Shown here in pieces: positions 36,100 to 44,878 of a stretch of 64,000 bases of DNA. Position 1 is the stretch's first letter. Every line of letters starts with the position of its first letter. The position numbers and the translations under genes are program-made. Below the pieces are notes generated by a model, which worked only from the letters and a program-made list of their open reading frames with translations, was not told where the DNA came from and did no database searches. Origin of the DNA: Klebsiella oxytoca (GTDB lineage Bacteria > Pseudomonadota > Gammaproteobacteria > Enterobacterales > Enterobacteriaceae); NCBI RefSeq assembly GCF_009707385.1, contig NZ_CP046115.1, forward strand, positions 2,666,001-2,730,000, read 5' to 3'.

Positions 36100-37035
36100 T
36101 CAATGCAATTCAAGCGCATAATCGCTTAGCGGTGTGACTTTTTTCACCAACTTATTGTTATATAAAAACTGTTCATAAGTTTCATAACGTGATTTGTCCA
36201 GGGCCGCTGGATCGCGGGCAAACAGAGGGATGGTTTTCAGCCATGCCTGTTTATTCAGCGCGGTATTGAGCTCGGGATGCGCGGCGGCAAACGTCTGCCA
36301 GGTTTCCTGCGGGTGGGCGCGTAAATAAGCGACGCCTTTCTGTAGCGCCGTGAGGAAAGCCTTAATTTTCGGCGCGTTGGCCGCATCGCGATTCGCCACG
36401 ATCACCAGCTCGTCGTAGGCAGGTACGCCGTAATCCTCGACGTTCATTACCACCGGATCTTTCCCCTGAAGCATCAGTTCCAGCGCTTCTATATTACGAT
36501 ATCCGCCAATGACCGCATCGACCTGACCGGCCATCAGAGCGCTGGTCAGCTGAAAGTTAACATTGATGAGCTTGATGCTTTTGGGATCGACTTGTACGTG
36601 CTGTGCCATGGTCGCCAGCGTCGCCTGTTCGATTCCGCTAACGGAATAACCCACTTTTTTACCCTGCAGATCGGCGGGGGATTTGATGTTTTTATCCAGC
36701 GCGATCACCGTGTTCAGCGGCGAATTAATCAGCGTGCCAACGCGGACCAGCGGAAGCCCTTCATCAGCGAAAAAATGTACCTGCGGCTGGTAGGTAATGG
36801 CCAGATCCGCCTGGCGGGCAGCCACCAATCGTGGCGGCAGCGCCGGATCGGACGGTGGCACAATTTTGACGTCAAGACCCGCCTCTTTAAAAGCGCCAAT
36901 CTGTTCGGCTACCATAATCGGCGCATGGTCAGGATTGATATACCAGTCCAGCACGAGGGTGAGTTTCTCGTTAGCCTGCGCCTGACCGCCGATCAGCGTG
37001 CCGAAGGCCATCACGGCATAAAGATGCTTACGCAT
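36100..37035 (-). CDS. thiY: Thiamine-pyrimidine ABC transporter, substrate-binding protein ThiY
   Basis: A 311-residue NMT1/THI5-like solute-binding protein with a signal peptide (cleavage near GQAQA-NEK). Conserved elements are LTLVLDWYINPDHAPIMVAEQIGAFKEAGLDV, LPPRLVAARQADLAITYQPQV and GYSVSGIEQATLATM. It carries a formylaminopyrimidine-type thiamine precursor to the ThiXZ membrane complex. It is the last gene of the tenA-thiZ-thiX-thiY operon, 23 bases after thiX, under a TPP riboswitch. The specificity is inferred from the operon. Confidence 0.88.
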   Translation of the reverse strand: MRKHLYAVMAFGTLIGGQAQANEKLTLVLDWYINPDHAPIMVAEQIGAFKEAGLDVKIVPPSDPALPPRLVAARQADLAITYQPQVHFFADEGLPLVRVGTLINSPLNTVIALDKNIKSPADLQGKKVGYSVSGIEQATLATMAQHVQVDPKSIKLINVNFQLTSALMAGQVDAVIGGYRNIEALELMLQGKDPVVMNVEDYGVPAYDELVIVANRDAANAPKIKAFLTALQKGVAYLRAHPQETWQTFAAAHPELNTALNKQAWLKTIPLFARDPAALDKSRYETYEQFLYNNKLVKKVTPLSDYALELH

Positions 37036-37058
37036 GGTTATTCCTTATTGTTAAATCG

Positions 37059-37799
37059 TTATTCCGGCGTCCAGTAGACCAGCCGATGCAGAAAAGCATC
37101 CACCGTCAGCCAGAGCAGGACCGTCAGTAGTACTAAAATAAACAGGGCTGCGAAGCAGATATCGGTTTGCAAACGGGCGTTGGCGTTGAGCATCACGTAG
37201 CCAAGCCCTTCGGCTGAACCGACCCATTCACCGATTATTGCGCCAATGGGGGCGACGGCTGCCGCCATCCGCAGGCCGGAGCCGAGCGCCGGAAGGGCGG
37301 CCATCATGCGCACATGACGCAGCTGTGCACTAAAAGAGGCGCCCATCGTGCGCGCCAGATCGAGATAATCGTTGTTAACCCGGCGCAGGCCGTCAAAAAA
37401 CGCCGAGGTCACGGGGAAAAAAATCACCAGAACCGCCATCATGACCTTTGCGCTCATGCCGAAACCAAACCACAGGACCAGCAGCGGGGCGAGAGCAAAG
37501 ACCGGGATCGCCTGGCTGATCAGCACCAGCGGCATCAGCCAGCGCTGAAGACGCGGCGAGACGATCATGCACAGCGCCAGGATCACGCCAAGCAGGACGC
37601 CGAGCGCGAGACCGCTGACGATCTCACTCAACGTGATTAGCGTGTGCCAGCCGAGATAATCCCGATTCATCCACAGCGCGCTGGCCACCGCTGCGGGAGA
37701 AGGCAGCAGGAAGGCCGGAATGCCGCTGCGGCTCGCCAGCCACCAGAGCAGCAGCAGGCCGCAGAACACCACGGCGGCGCGAAACACTTTTGCGCTCAT
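37059..37799 (-). CDS. thiX: Thiamine-pyrimidine ABC transporter permease ThiX
   Basis: A 246-residue inner-membrane permease of the SsuC/TauC/ThiX type with about six spans. The EAA-loop region reads FFDGLRRVNNDYLDLARTMGASFSAQLRHV, ending GAIIGEWVGSAEGLGYVML. Its ATG overlaps the thiZ TGA stop (ATGA), giving translational coupling with the ATPase. Confidence 0.88.
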   Translation of the reverse strand: MSAKVFRAAVVFCGLLLLWWLASRSGIPAFLLPSPAAVASALWMNRDYLGWHTLITLSEIVSGLALGVLLGVILALCMIVSPRLQRWLMPLVLISQAIPVFALAPLLVLWFGFGMSAKVMMAVLVIFFPVTSAFFDGLRRVNNDYLDLARTMGASFSAQLRHVRMMAALPALGSGLRMAAAVAPIGAIIGEWVGSAEGLGYVMLNANARLQTDICFAALFILVLLTVLLWLTVDAFLHRLVYWTPE

Positions 37800-38524
37800 C
37801 CGTTAGCCCTCATGAGCTGTTGCAACAGTTCCGCCTGGCCGATCAGCAGCGCCGGGTCGTCCGGCGCACGCGGCGGCGTGCCGGATAGACGGTGGCTATC
37901 GTCAATTCCGCCGGCAGCGGGAGAAAGCACCAGCAGCCGATGGCTCAGGCGACAGGCTTCCATCGGGTCATGGGTGATAAGCACCACGGTACGGTTAACC
38001 AGCAGCTCCGCAGCCAGTGTCTGAATTCGCGTACGGGTGATGGTATCGAGCGCGGAAAAGGGTTCGTCCATCAGTACGATGGGCTGGTCTTCATATAAGG
38101 TGCGCGCCAGCGCCGCCCGCTGGCGCATGCCGCCGGACAGACGGGCCGGAAGTTCGTTAGCGCACGATTCAAGGCCTACCTGCTGTAACAGCGTGGCTAC
38201 GCGCCGGTGGTCAACGCGCTCTCCGCGCAGACGGGCGCCAAGAGAGACGTTGTCACGCACATTTAACCACGGGTAAAGCAAGTCTTTCTGCCCCATCCAC
38301 GCCAGCCGTTTAGCGATTGGCAGCCCGTCGCTGGCGCGGACTTCACCGGCAGCGGCTTTTGCCAGACCGGCGAGAACACGTAGCAGGGTGGTTTTCCCTA
38401 CGCCGCTGGGCCCCAGCAGCGATATCCATTGGCCGCCGGGGATATCGAACGTCAGGTTGTCGAAAATTTGCCGTGCGCCAAAGCGCAGGCTCAGGCCGCG
38501 TACCTCAATTGCTGGCGCACTCAC
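37796..38524 (-). CDS. thiZ: Thiamine-pyrimidine ABC transporter ATPase ThiZ
   Basis: A 242-residue ABC ATPase: Walker A GPSGVGKTTLL (about residues 38-48), signature ARLSGGMRQRAALART, Walker B PIVLMDEPFSALD and the switch His in LITHDPMEA. It starts with GTG overlapping the tenA TGA by four bases (GTGA) and ends overlapping thiX. Powers uptake of the pyrimidine bound by ThiY. Confidence 0.9.
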   Translation of the reverse strand: MSAPAIEVRGLSLRFGARQIFDNLTFDIPGGQWISLLGPSGVGKTTLLRVLAGLAKAAAGEVRASDGLPIAKRLAWMGQKDLLYPWLNVRDNVSLGARLRGERVDHRRVATLLQQVGLESCANELPARLSGGMRQRAALARTLYEDQPIVLMDEPFSALDTITRTRIQTLAAELLVNRTVVLITHDPMEACRLSHRLLVLSPAAGGIDDSHRLSGTPPRAPDDPALLIGQAELLQQLMRANG

Positions 38525-39216
38525 GCCGGATTCCCCTCAACCGCATTAAGGCCCATTTGCCAGAAGTTGGCTTCCAGACGGGTGGCGGTGGTGAAAATGA
38601 CGCCAAGTTCCGCAAAACGCGCCTCGCCGCCGCGCTGTTGCCAGAGCGTTTCCAGCAGGGCAATGGCGGCATTGACGCCGTTCAGATAACCCTCGTCGCC
38701 GTAGTTGCGGATCCACGAGGCATAGGGATTGTCGATCAGGTTGGTTGCCGGATTATGCAGCAGGCCGAGACCGATTTCCGCATATCCGGCGACGCACGGC
38801 ATCAGCGCCGCCAGCAGATCCAGCGCGTCTCCGGAGTGGCCGATGTCCAGCACGTAACGGGTATAGTTGATGGTTTCTAAGGCTTCCGGTTCGGTGGCCA
38901 TCGCGGGTTCGTCCAGCCCCCATCCGTTACAGTAGCCAACATGCAGCGGCAGTTCGTCGAGAATGGCGTTCATCGACGCGGCGGCGGCGCGCATCTCCGG
39001 CAGAGTACGCAGTTTACTGACCAGCAGCGCGTAGCTGCGGGCAAAGTGGATCAGAAACAGATAGTCTTGCGTCAGATAGCGGCGGAATGCCGGTTCAGGC
39101 AGGGTGCCGTCGGCGAGCTGACGCAGGAAGGGATGGTTGACGTAGTGCTGCCAGGCGGTATCGGCCTGCTGGCGCAGACGACCATAAATACCCTGGGTAA
39201 ATGCGGGAACAATCAC
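38521..39216 (-). CDS. tenA: TenA-family aminopyrimidine aminohydrolase (thiaminase II)
   Basis: A 231-residue TenA-fold protein. The catalytic Cys is C141 in LLAALMPCVAGYAEIG, which puts it in the TenA_C class; Y and E residues of the pocket lie in RYLTQDYLFLIHFARSYALL and ETINYTRYVLD. TenA hydrolyses aminomethyl-pyrimidines released from thiamine breakdown into HMP for reuse. GTG start with a strong AGGAGG six bases upstream. First gene of the operon, 80 bases after the TPP riboswitch. Confidence 0.9.
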   Translation of the reverse strand: MIVPAFTQGIYGRLRQQADTAWQHYVNHPFLRQLADGTLPEPAFRRYLTQDYLFLIHFARSYALLVSKLRTLPEMRAAAASMNAILDELPLHVGYCNGWGLDEPAMATEPEALETINYTRYVLDIGHSGDALDLLAALMPCVAGYAEIGLGLLHNPATNLIDNPYASWIRNYGDEGYLNGVNAAIALLETLWQQRGGEARFAELGVIFTTATRLEANFWQMGLNAVEGNPA

Positions 39217-39297
39217 AGGACCTCCTGATAAAAGGGAGATCCGGGCGTGCAGAAAGAAGTGTGAACAGGCAATGGCGCAAAACTGGCGGAAATGCCG

Positions 39298-39384
39298 ACC
39301 CGTCCCTTCGCTGGCATGACCCAGATCAGGTTCAAAGGGTTCGGCTTACGCCATCTCAGCCCTCACGGGACACCCCTCGGTTTG
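39298..39384 (-). promoter_or_regulatory. TPP riboswitch (THI element)
   Basis: On the minus strand the conserved blocks are present in order: CGAGGGGTG, GGGCTGAGA, ACCCTTTGAACCTGATCTGG, and CATGCCAGCGAAGGGA. These match the THI consensus almost exactly, including the closing P1 stem (CGAGGGGTG region with the AAGGGA side). It controls the tenA-thiZXY operon: TPP binding should turn it off. Confidence 0.96.
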
Positions 39385-39540
39385 GCCCATGTTATACGGC
39401 ATTCGCTTTTTGATTACAATGCCGTGAATATGCCGAAAACAGGTGACGTTGTCACGAATGGGCCAGCGAGAAATAATAGTTGAGCACTCTTGCCGGGCGG
39501 CGCTCGGCCGTAGCAGATATGCGATAAGCAAAGCTGTTCC

Positions 39541-39570
39541 TTGCCCGGCAGACGCGCCGCTGCCGGGCAA
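39541..39570. repeat. REP-like inverted repeat after the Gfo/Idh gene
   Basis: TTGCCCGGCA and TGCCGGGCAA form a perfect 10-bp stem around a 10-nt loop, 5 bases beyond the Gfo/Idh/MocA stop on the minus strand. A related TTGCCGGGCGGCGCTCGGCC stretch precedes it near 39490. Typical of REP units; may help end the upstream message. Confidence 0.6.
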
Positions 39571-39575
39571 CAGAT

Positions 39576-40748
39576 TTAACGAAACTCGACCCAGCTGGCT
39601 CCGCTATCCGCAGAACGTACGCAGTTCTCGACCCAGTGCACGCCGAGCGCCCCGGCTTTCGCATCCGGATACCAGAAGTTTTCCAGCAGCGCGGCGTCGC
39701 GGCGATCGGTCGCATCCATGGCGATAGCAAAGCGGCGGTACAGATTTGACCAGGCTTCAAACAGCCCTTCGGGATGACCGCCGCCAATTCTGTCGTCCTG
39801 CAGGGCCAGAGGATCAAGATAGGACATTCCGCGTTCAAGGATGCGTACCGGCTCACCCTGGATTTCATAGCGCAGCTGGTTTGGCTGTTCATCCCACCAT
39901 TCCAGGCTGGCTTTTTCCCCGACGATGCGCACTTTCTGCCCGTGCATTGAGCCGCTGTTGACCGCCGAGCACCACATCGAACCCACGGCGCCGTTGTCGT
40001 ACTCCATCAGCACGTAGGCGTTATCCTCCAGCGGGGCGCGGCTTTTAACAAAGCTCTGGCGGGAGCACATCAGGCGCGTGATGTTGAGTTTCGGTGCCAT
40101 GGTCTCCGCCAGAAACAGCGGGTGCGTAGCCAGATCGCCCAGCACGTAGCCTGGGCCGACAAATTTCGGATCCACTCGCCAGCGGGTGCTGGGGTTGTCC
40201 TGCTCCACCGGCAGATTGTGGAAACCGTGTGCGAACTGCATATTAATGATGCGGATCTCGCCCAGCAGCCCCTGGGCAATCATCTGCCGCGCCTGCAAAA
40301 TCAGCTGATGCCCAGCATAGCCGTAGGTAACCCCGATAATCTTGCGCTGCTTTTCGCTCAGGGCCACCAGCGCATCGGCCTCTTCGCCGGTAAAACACAG
40401 CGGTTTTTCACATACCACGTGCAGCCCGGCTTCCAGCGCCGCGCGGCAAATGGCGTAGTGGGTATTGTTCGGCGTGGCGACAGACACCGCCTCAATACCA
40501 TCTTCTCGCGCCGCTTCTTCGCGAAACAAGGTCGCGTAGTCGGGATAACAGCGTTCGGCCTCAACGCCAAGCTGACGACCAAATTCACGCCCGCGCTGAG
40601 CGTCAATATCAAAAGCCCCGGCCAGCAGGGTAAATGAACCGTCACGCAGCGCCGCTGAGCGGTGAATATAGCCAATCTGGCTGCTTGCGCCGCCGCCAAC
40701 CATTCCCCAGCGTAATGACCTGCCGACGGGTTTAGTACCGTTAATCAT
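39576..40748 (-). CDS. Gfo/Idh/MocA family oxidoreductase
   Basis: A 390-residue NAD(P)-dependent sugar or polyol dehydrogenase. Rossmann motif GMVGGGASSQIGYIHR near residues 15-30, the EKP catalytic motif in HVVCEKPLCFTG (about residue 113-124), and the C-terminal alpha/beta domain with GPGYVLGDLATHPLFLAE, where the conserved Asp and His act. It lies downstream of a TIM-barrel isomerase/epimerase gene by 15 bases, and a LacI gene is nearby, so the three probably form a sugar or inositol-like module. Substrate unknown. Confidence 0.86.
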   Translation of the reverse strand: MINGTKPVGRSLRWGMVGGGASSQIGYIHRSAALRDGSFTLLAGAFDIDAQRGREFGRQLGVEAERCYPDYATLFREEAAREDGIEAVSVATPNNTHYAICRAALEAGLHVVCEKPLCFTGEEADALVALSEKQRKIIGVTYGYAGHQLILQARQMIAQGLLGEIRIINMQFAHGFHNLPVEQDNPSTRWRVDPKFVGPGYVLGDLATHPLFLAETMAPKLNITRLMCSRQSFVKSRAPLEDNAYVLMEYDNGAVGSMWCSAVNSGSMHGQKVRIVGEKASLEWWDEQPNQLRYEIQGEPVRILERGMSYLDPLALQDDRIGGGHPEGLFEAWSNLYRRFAIAMDATDRRDAALLENFWYPDAKAGALGVHWVENCVRSADSGASWVEFR

Positions 40749-40763
40749 CGTGTTCTCTCCTGA

Positions 40764-41687
40764 TTAAAAGCCAACGGAGCGCAGGTAGCGCAGGCTTTCC
40801 GTTACTGCCTGCAGGCTGCCTTCAACGTTACGCGGATCGCGTTCTTGTTCGATAGTGATCCAGCCCTGATAGCCGCGCTTATCGAGAAACGCGCGTACGG
40901 CCGGATAGTCAATCGCGCCGGTGCCGAGCGGACACATTACCCCTTCGGCACAGGCGGAGAAGAAGTCGATGCCCCGGGAAATCACGCTCTCGAATACCTT
41001 CGGATCGACATCTTTAAAGTGCAGGTAGTCAAGGCGGTCAAAATGGCGATCCAGCCAGGCGATAGGGTCCATACCCGAATAGTAGAGATGTCCGGTATCG
41101 AGACATAACCCGGCGACATCATGGGGAATTTGCGTTGCCAGCAGATCTATCTCATCGGCAAACTCGATGCAGCCGCCGGCGTGAGGGTGGATAACCGGGC
41201 GAACGCCGTACTCCTGCCACGCCAGTTTGCTGATGATAGTGATGTGGTCGATCATCCGCCGCCAGTCGGCGGGGGAAAGGCGGGGGGCCAGATCTCCGCG
41301 TCCGGCATATTTCGCCCGCTGCGGATTACCAAAATCAATAATAACCAGATAGGGGGGTTGGAAAGGGTTGCCCGCCGTTTCTTCCGCCGCCGGCACCTGC
41401 GACAGATTGCGGCAAATGTTATGCGTCAGTGCGACAATATTCGCGAAGTTCTCTTCGCTGACCAGATCGTCAAAGATTGTGCCGGCAACCAGCGACAGCC
41501 CCTGCTTATTCAGCGCAGCGCGGAGTTCATCGGCCTGAGTCGGTAAATAGCTCCAGGGCCCCAGTTCAATGCTTTTATAGCCTGCGGTTGCCGCTTCTTG
41601 CAGCACCTTGGACCATGCTGGCAGATAAGGGTTTTTGGGATCATCGACGCCCCAGCTACACGGCGCATTAGCAATATGTATGGTCAT
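40764..41687 (-). CDS. TIM-barrel sugar isomerase/epimerase (AP endonuclease family 2)
   Basis: A 307-residue xylose-isomerase-like TIM barrel. Start MTIHIANAPCSWGVDD resembles the inosose dehydratase (IolE) family. Metal-site residues are visible: ELGPWSY, the HPHAGG loop, LCLDTGHLYY, HFKDVD and the C-terminal EQERD. The upstream alternative (11 codons further) lacks a binding site; the chosen ATG follows AAAAGGAACCGGTC. Probably works with the Gfo/Idh/MocA enzyme on the same substrate, in the style of IolE with IolG, but no transporter or other iol gene is present. Confidence 0.82.
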   Translation of the reverse strand: MTIHIANAPCSWGVDDPKNPYLPAWSKVLQEAATAGYKSIELGPWSYLPTQADELRAALNKQGLSLVAGTIFDDLVSEENFANIVALTHNICRNLSQVPAAEETAGNPFQPPYLVIIDFGNPQRAKYAGRGDLAPRLSPADWRRMIDHITIISKLAWQEYGVRPVIHPHAGGCIEFADEIDLLATQIPHDVAGLCLDTGHLYYSGMDPIAWLDRHFDRLDYLHFKDVDPKVFESVISRGIDFFSACAEGVMCPLGTGAIDYPAVRAFLDKRGYQGWITIEQERDPRNVEGSLQAVTESLRYLRSVGF

Positions 41688-41872
41688 GACCGGTTCCTTT
41701 TCATAATGAGGGGTAAACATGACCAGTATTGAATGAAAATTTCAAAATCAACAATGATGAAATTTAAATTCTTTGATGTGATTCAAGCTTTATTTTGATG
41801 GTTAAAATGATGGTCTTTTATCAAATTAAGTCACCAGAAGGCGCGCGGCTGATTCACACGCGCCACCGGCGA

Positions 41873-42907
41873 TCAGAGATTTTCTTTGGTGAGTAAATCA
41901 AACGGCTGCAGCGCGTTGATAAAGTTTGGCTGCGGTTGGCTGGCGGCCTGAACAAACGCGTGGATTGTCGCCGTGGCAAATTCGTCCAGCCGATGGGCAA
42001 GCATGAGATCGATAGTGCCGTCGATTAACGCCAGCTCGCCGTTATCTACCGGCCCATGACAAATCAGGGTGACCTGATACTGACGTTGATGCGCATGTAG
42101 CGCGGCGATAATCCCCTCCACGCCGCCGCAGGGTGCGTAAATAGCCTGCAGATCGGGATATTGGTACAGCATCTCTTCTGTCACCTGGCGGGCGATATCG
42201 GCGCGTTCGTGGCTGCGCACTGGCTCAAGCACCCGGTCGCCTTTCCCCTGTTCGCGTAAGTAGGAGCGAAAGCTTATCTCACAGCTCTCCTGGCAAATAA
42301 ACCGGTTATCGCCAACGATAATGCCGATCTCCCCATCGCCGTGACATAGCCTGTCCACCGCCCATCCTGCGGTGCGGCCCGCTTTTTGGTTATCCAGCCC
42401 GATATAGCCGGTGCGTTGGGCAATACTCATATCCGAGAGCAGGGTGAAGACATGCACGCCTTTATCAATGGCCTGAACGACAGCGTGGCGAATAAGCGGA
42501 TTGTCCAGCGCGACAATAGCAATAACGTCCACTTCTTCGCTGAGACGGGAAATGGCGGCGACCATGTCGTCGATGGCATTGATATCGTAATGCAGAAAAA
42601 CCGGGGCCTGAGTCGGGCTGTGCCATGATAAGGCCGCTTTTTCAAGGGCCAGCGCCAGCTGATGATAAAACGAGTGCGACTGCTGCAGTAAAATAAACCC
42701 CATTCTGAGGGCTATCGCCGGCTGCCCGGCGGCCAGCCGATAGTGGGGCTGCTCGAGCGCAAAACCTAAACGGCGCGCTGACTCAAGTACCTTACGTTCG
42801 GTACTCTCTTTGACGGCAGTACGTTTGTTGAGCACTCTGTCGACCGTCGCGATACCCACTCTGGCCTCCCGGGCGATGTCGGCCATGGTCACTTTTTTTG
42901 CTGACAT
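41873..42907 (-). CDS. LacI-family transcriptional regulator
   Basis: A 344-residue LacI-type regulator. The N-terminal helix-turn-helix with hinge reads TMADIAREARVGIATVDRVLNKRTAVKESTERKV; the remainder is a periplasmic-binding-like domain, in the subgroup that binds inositol, xylose or similar polyols (GDNRFICQESCEISFRSYL). It is upstream of the isomerase/Gfo genes on the same strand with 185 bases between, an AT-rich gap carrying TGAAA-A-TTTCA and GAAATTTAAATTC repeats that could be its operators. Confidence 0.86.
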   Translation of the reverse strand: MSAKKVTMADIAREARVGIATVDRVLNKRTAVKESTERKVLESARRLGFALEQPHYRLAAGQPAIALRMGFILLQQSHSFYHQLALALEKAALSWHSPTQAPVFLHYDINAIDDMVAAISRLSEEVDVIAIVALDNPLIRHAVVQAIDKGVHVFTLLSDMSIAQRTGYIGLDNQKAGRTAGWAVDRLCHGDGEIGIIVGDNRFICQESCEISFRSYLREQGKGDRVLEPVRSHERADIARQVTEEMLYQYPDLQAIYAPCGGVEGIIAALHAHQRQYQVTLICHGPVDNGELALIDGTIDLMLAHRLDEFATATIHAFVQAASQPQPNFINALQPFDLLTKENL

Positions 42908-42928
42908 AGATGTCTTTCCTGAGATATG

Positions 42929-42948
42929 AATGATAAAAATCTATCATT
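42929..42948. promoter_or_regulatory. Inverted repeat just upstream of the LacI gene
   Basis: AATGATA and TATCATT pair over 7 bp with a 6-nt loop, 22 bases before the LacI ATG. A candidate autoregulatory operator; low information content. Confidence 0.3.
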
Positions 42949-43076
42949 ATTTTTCCCGGTAAAAAGCGAACAAACCGAGGATTTATAAAAATCACTGGAA
43001 AGTCAGGCTTTATTGACCTGATATTCATGCTTAAGGGTCTACAATAAGTTCATCGCCAATTCTGGAACGGGATGTC

Positions 43077-44219
43077 ATGACTTATTCACTCACTAAAAAA
43101 TTACTTACTGCAACCTCGGCGCTACTGCTGCTCTCAATGAGCTCCGCTCCGGCAACTGCCGCAGCCGACACCGATAAGCTCGTTTCGCCGCTGAACGTCG
43201 AGAATGGTTTAAGCGAGGCGGCTAAGCAGTATCTGCTGCACTATCCTTCACGCAGCGGCGTTGATGGCAAAAGCGCGCGTGAAGATACCGCGGCGGTGTT
43301 TATTCCCTTTGGCGCAACGCCGGAAGGAGGATGGCCAGTGGTGGTATGGGCCCACGGTACGGTTGGCGTTGCCAATCACTGCGCGCCGTCGTTGAATCCG
43401 CGCAGCGATCGCGATAAGCAATATTTAAATACCTGGCTGTCGTTGGGTTATGCGGTAGTCGCACCGGATTACGCTGGATTAGGCTCTTCTGGCCTGCACC
43501 ACTATCTTAATGCCCGCGGCGAAGCATGGAGCGTTCTCGATGGCGTACGCGCCGCCCTGAAGCAGTTTCCGCTTAAGAATGAACTTATTCTGGTAGGGCA
43601 GTCGCAGGGCGCCCATGCCGCGTTCGCTACCGCGGGATATCAGCCGGAATATGCGCCGGAGCTGAATATTCGCGCGACGGTCCTAACCGGCACGCCTTAT
43701 TTTGAGAAAGGCACCACCGCCTCCGATATTCTCCCGCCGTCTGGCGGTAAAGTTCAGACCGGCGGCGATCCGAAAATACCGTATATTTTCTATATCTATC
43801 TCTCCGCCGCCGATAGCAATCCGCAGCTAAATCCGGGCGATTATTTCCAGGACAAAGCGCTGCCGCTGCTGAAAGAGGCGAACAATCTGTGCATTACGCC
43901 GCTGAACGATGAGGTGATGAAGGCCGGCCTGAATGCCGCTAATTCTCTCAAGCCTGGCGTGGATTCACTGCTGAACGCCAGCGTGGATACCATGCTTTAC
44001 CCGACGCTGAAAGTCGATCATCCGGTATTTATCGGCATTGGCAGCGTGGATATCAACGTGCCAACATCGATGCAAAAACGCTTTGCTGATGCGGTGAAAA
44101 GTGCCGGAACTGATGCAGAAGTGCATATTTACGAAGGACTGGATCACAGCGGTACGGTTAATCCGTCATTACGCAACTCGGTGCCTTTCATGCTTAAGGC
44201 GCTTAACGACAAACAGTAA
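43077..44219 (+). CDS. Secreted lipase-like alpha/beta hydrolase
   Basis: A 380-residue exported hydrolase. After a signal peptide (cleavage near ATAAADT), the fold shows an oxyanion segment WPVVVWAHGTVGVANHCAPS, nucleophile Ser in LVGQSQGAHAAFA, an Asp in GSVDINVPTS and the catalytic His in YEGLDHSGTV. This is the secretory-lipase/triacylglycerol-lipase arrangement. It is divergent from the LacI gene, with 169 bases between. Exact substrate unknown. Confidence 0.83.
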   Translation: MTYSLTKKLLTATSALLLLSMSSAPATAAADTDKLVSPLNVENGLSEAAKQYLLHYPSRSGVDGKSAREDTAAVFIPFGATPEGGWPVVVWAHGTVGVANHCAPSLNPRSDRDKQYLNTWLSLGYAVVAPDYAGLGSSGLHHYLNARGEAWSVLDGVRAALKQFPLKNELILVGQSQGAHAAFATAGYQPEYAPELNIRATVLTGTPYFEKGTTASDILPPSGGKVQTGGDPKIPYIFYIYLSAADSNPQLNPGDYFQDKALPLLKEANNLCITPLNDEVMKAGLNAANSLKPGVDSLLNASVDTMLYPTLKVDHPVFIGIGSVDINVPTSMQKRFADAVKSAGTDAEVHIYEGLDHSGTVNPSLRNSVPFMLKALNDKQ

Positions 44220-44437
44220 CGCGATAAGCTGACGAGCCGCCCTGAACGCCGGGCGGTTCAATGCGGACTCAAGAATACAACCGCGGCAACACTCATCAAC
44301 GTCATTGCTTTCAGAAATTTAACTGCGTTCACGCGTATCTCTTTTATCCAATCTTTTAAATTTTTCAGCAATATTTCGTCCGCTCATTCGTCTACCTCAC
44401 CACAGGCTTATATTCACAAACATAATGAGGTAAACAG

Positions 44438-44878
44438 ATGATGAGAGATTTCGACAGGCACGACCGCCAACACCAGCATCAACACCATGACCGATTTGGC
44501 CGCCACAGAATGGCAAAACCGCTGATTATCGGCGTAGTGCTCATCGCCATTCTCGGACTTGTGGTGATGTCGCTGTGGAATGCGCTGCTGCCGGCCATTC
44601 TTGGGGTAAAGAGCATCGGTTTCTGGCAGGCGTTAGGTCTCCTGGCGCTATCGCGGATCCTGTTCGGCGGTCTCGGTTTTCGACCGGGAATGTTTGGTAT
44701 CGGGCACGGGCGACGTCGGATGCATGAACGCTGGATGAACATGAGCCCCGAGCAGCGCGATGAATTCGTTCAGCGCTTTGGTCACCGCTGGAACCGCGAC
44801 CACTGTGGCTGGCGCGAACGGCGCAAAGAAAATGCGCCGCAGCAAGAGAGTCCGGTTAAACACGCGGATCCCGAGTGA
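44438..44878 (+). CDS. His-rich two-span membrane protein coupled to an ECF sigma factor
   Basis: A 146-residue membrane protein of unknown function. The first 24 residues contain six histidines (H8, H12, H14, H16, H17, H23), followed by two membrane segments (about 28-47 and 58-78) and a basic cytoplasmic or periplasmic tail with MSPEQRDEFVQRFGHRWNR. Its stop overlaps the sigma-factor start (GTGA), so the pair is coupled. A partner that replaces a classical anti-sigma factor, with the His cluster as a metal or acid sensor, is inference. ATG at 44438 has GAGG seven bases upstream. Confidence 0.75.
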   Translation: MMRDFDRHDRQHQHQHHDRFGRHRMAKPLIIGVVLIAILGLVVMSLWNALLPAILGVKSIGFWQALGLLALSRILFGGLGFRPGMFGIGHGRRRMHERWMNMSPEQRDEFVQRFGHRWNRDHCGWRERRKENAPQQESPVKHADPE

